DNA from: Christensenella sp. UBA7868
GTDB lineage: Bacteria; Bacillota; Clostridia; Christensenellales; UBA1242
Length of the DNA: 5,339 nt
Direction: 5' to 3'
Assembly: GCA_002501285.1 (NCBI GenBank)
Contig: DLSG01000009.1
Location: forward strand, 1,653 to 6,991
The stretch's first letter is position 1; every line of letters begins with the position of its first letter. A program made the translations under genes and the position numbers. Below are positions 5,102 to 5,339 of the stretch, piece by piece. The notes below the pieces were generated by a model. The model was not told where the DNA came from and did not search any database. It saw only the letters and a list, made by a program, of their open reading frames with translations.

Positions 5102-5339
5102 TTAAAACATTTTTTCAATTTCTGCAATTTCTTTATTTTTTAAGTTTTGAAAATTTTTATAGAATTCTTTTATTTTTACAGATTCTTCCAATGCATTGTC
5201 TAAAAGTTTTATCTTATTTTTAAAATCTTCAATGTTTTTAGCAATATCTTGTTCTGTTTTTAGATTTTTTATAACATCGATACATTCTTCTTTTAAATAA
5301 ACTTTAAACATTTTTATTATTTTATCTAAATAATTAGAA
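5102..5339 (-). CDS. 3' part of an unidentified gene, coiled-coil-like (partial, open to the right edge)
   Basis: At least 79 codons, ending with TAA at 5102-5104, encode a Lys/Glu/Asn/Ile-rich, helix-forming C-terminus with heptad-like spacing (for example IEDFKNKIKLLDNALEESVK). An ATG at 5311 would give a stand-alone 69-aa protein, but no SD precedes it. The frame also continues upstream without a stop (NYLDKIIK) to the window edge. I therefore read it as the tail of a longer protein. There is no membrane segment and no recognisable motif. A terminator follows the stop directly, so it is the last gene of its transcript. If the 69-aa version is real, it is a small hypothetical coiled-coil protein. 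Confidence 0.55.
   Translation of the reverse strand, partial: SNYLDKIIKMFKVYLKEECIDVIKNLKTEQDIAKNIEDFKNKIKLLDNALEESVKIKEFYKNFQNLKNKEIAEIEKMF

Overview
The window is low-GC DNA with dense coding, Shine-Dalgarno sites of the AGGAG type and ordinary stop use (TGA ends a gene, Trp is TGG). A WalJ/YycJ-type metallo-beta-lactamase-fold protein and a VanW-family envelope protein together point to a low-GC Bacillota (Firmicutes) chromosome rather than a mycoplasma. There is no transposase, integrase, CRISPR array, rRNA or tRNA, and nothing that looks like a defence or secondary-metabolite system.

Layout. Positions 1-56 hold the first 18 codons of an unidentified minus-strand gene with a good promoter and SD. 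Diverging from it is a two-gene plus-strand unit: walJ-like (169-972) and, 15 nt later, a nucleoside hydrolase of the inosine/uridine-preferring fold (988-1896). This unit ends at a clear rho-independent terminator (2036-2066). From the right comes a minus-strand unit: a VanW-domain membrane-anchored protein (3501-4991) whose stop overlaps the start of a CaCA-type cation antiporter (2344-3501) in a TGATG junction. Upstream of it, a third minus-strand transcript ends with its own terminator (5066-5090) after the 3' part of an unidentified coiled-coil-like gene that stays open to the right edge (5102-5339).

The two main units converge on a 447-bp AT-rich gap (1897-2343). This gap is the least ordinary part of the window. 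It holds two perfect DnaA-box consensus 9-mers (TTATCCACA) and one near-match, 20-bp-spaced AT-rich direct repeats and a 13-bp inverted repeat spanning about 150 bp. It looks like a DnaA-binding locus. However, both flanking units point toward it and the plus strand looks C-rich on both sides, so a bidirectional oriC is not well supported.

Functionally the genes are housekeeping: DNA maintenance/cell-wall-linked nuclease fold (walJ), nucleoside salvage (hydrolase with two changed active-site residues), cell-envelope (VanW) and cation homeostasis (antiporter with an unusually long charged central loop).
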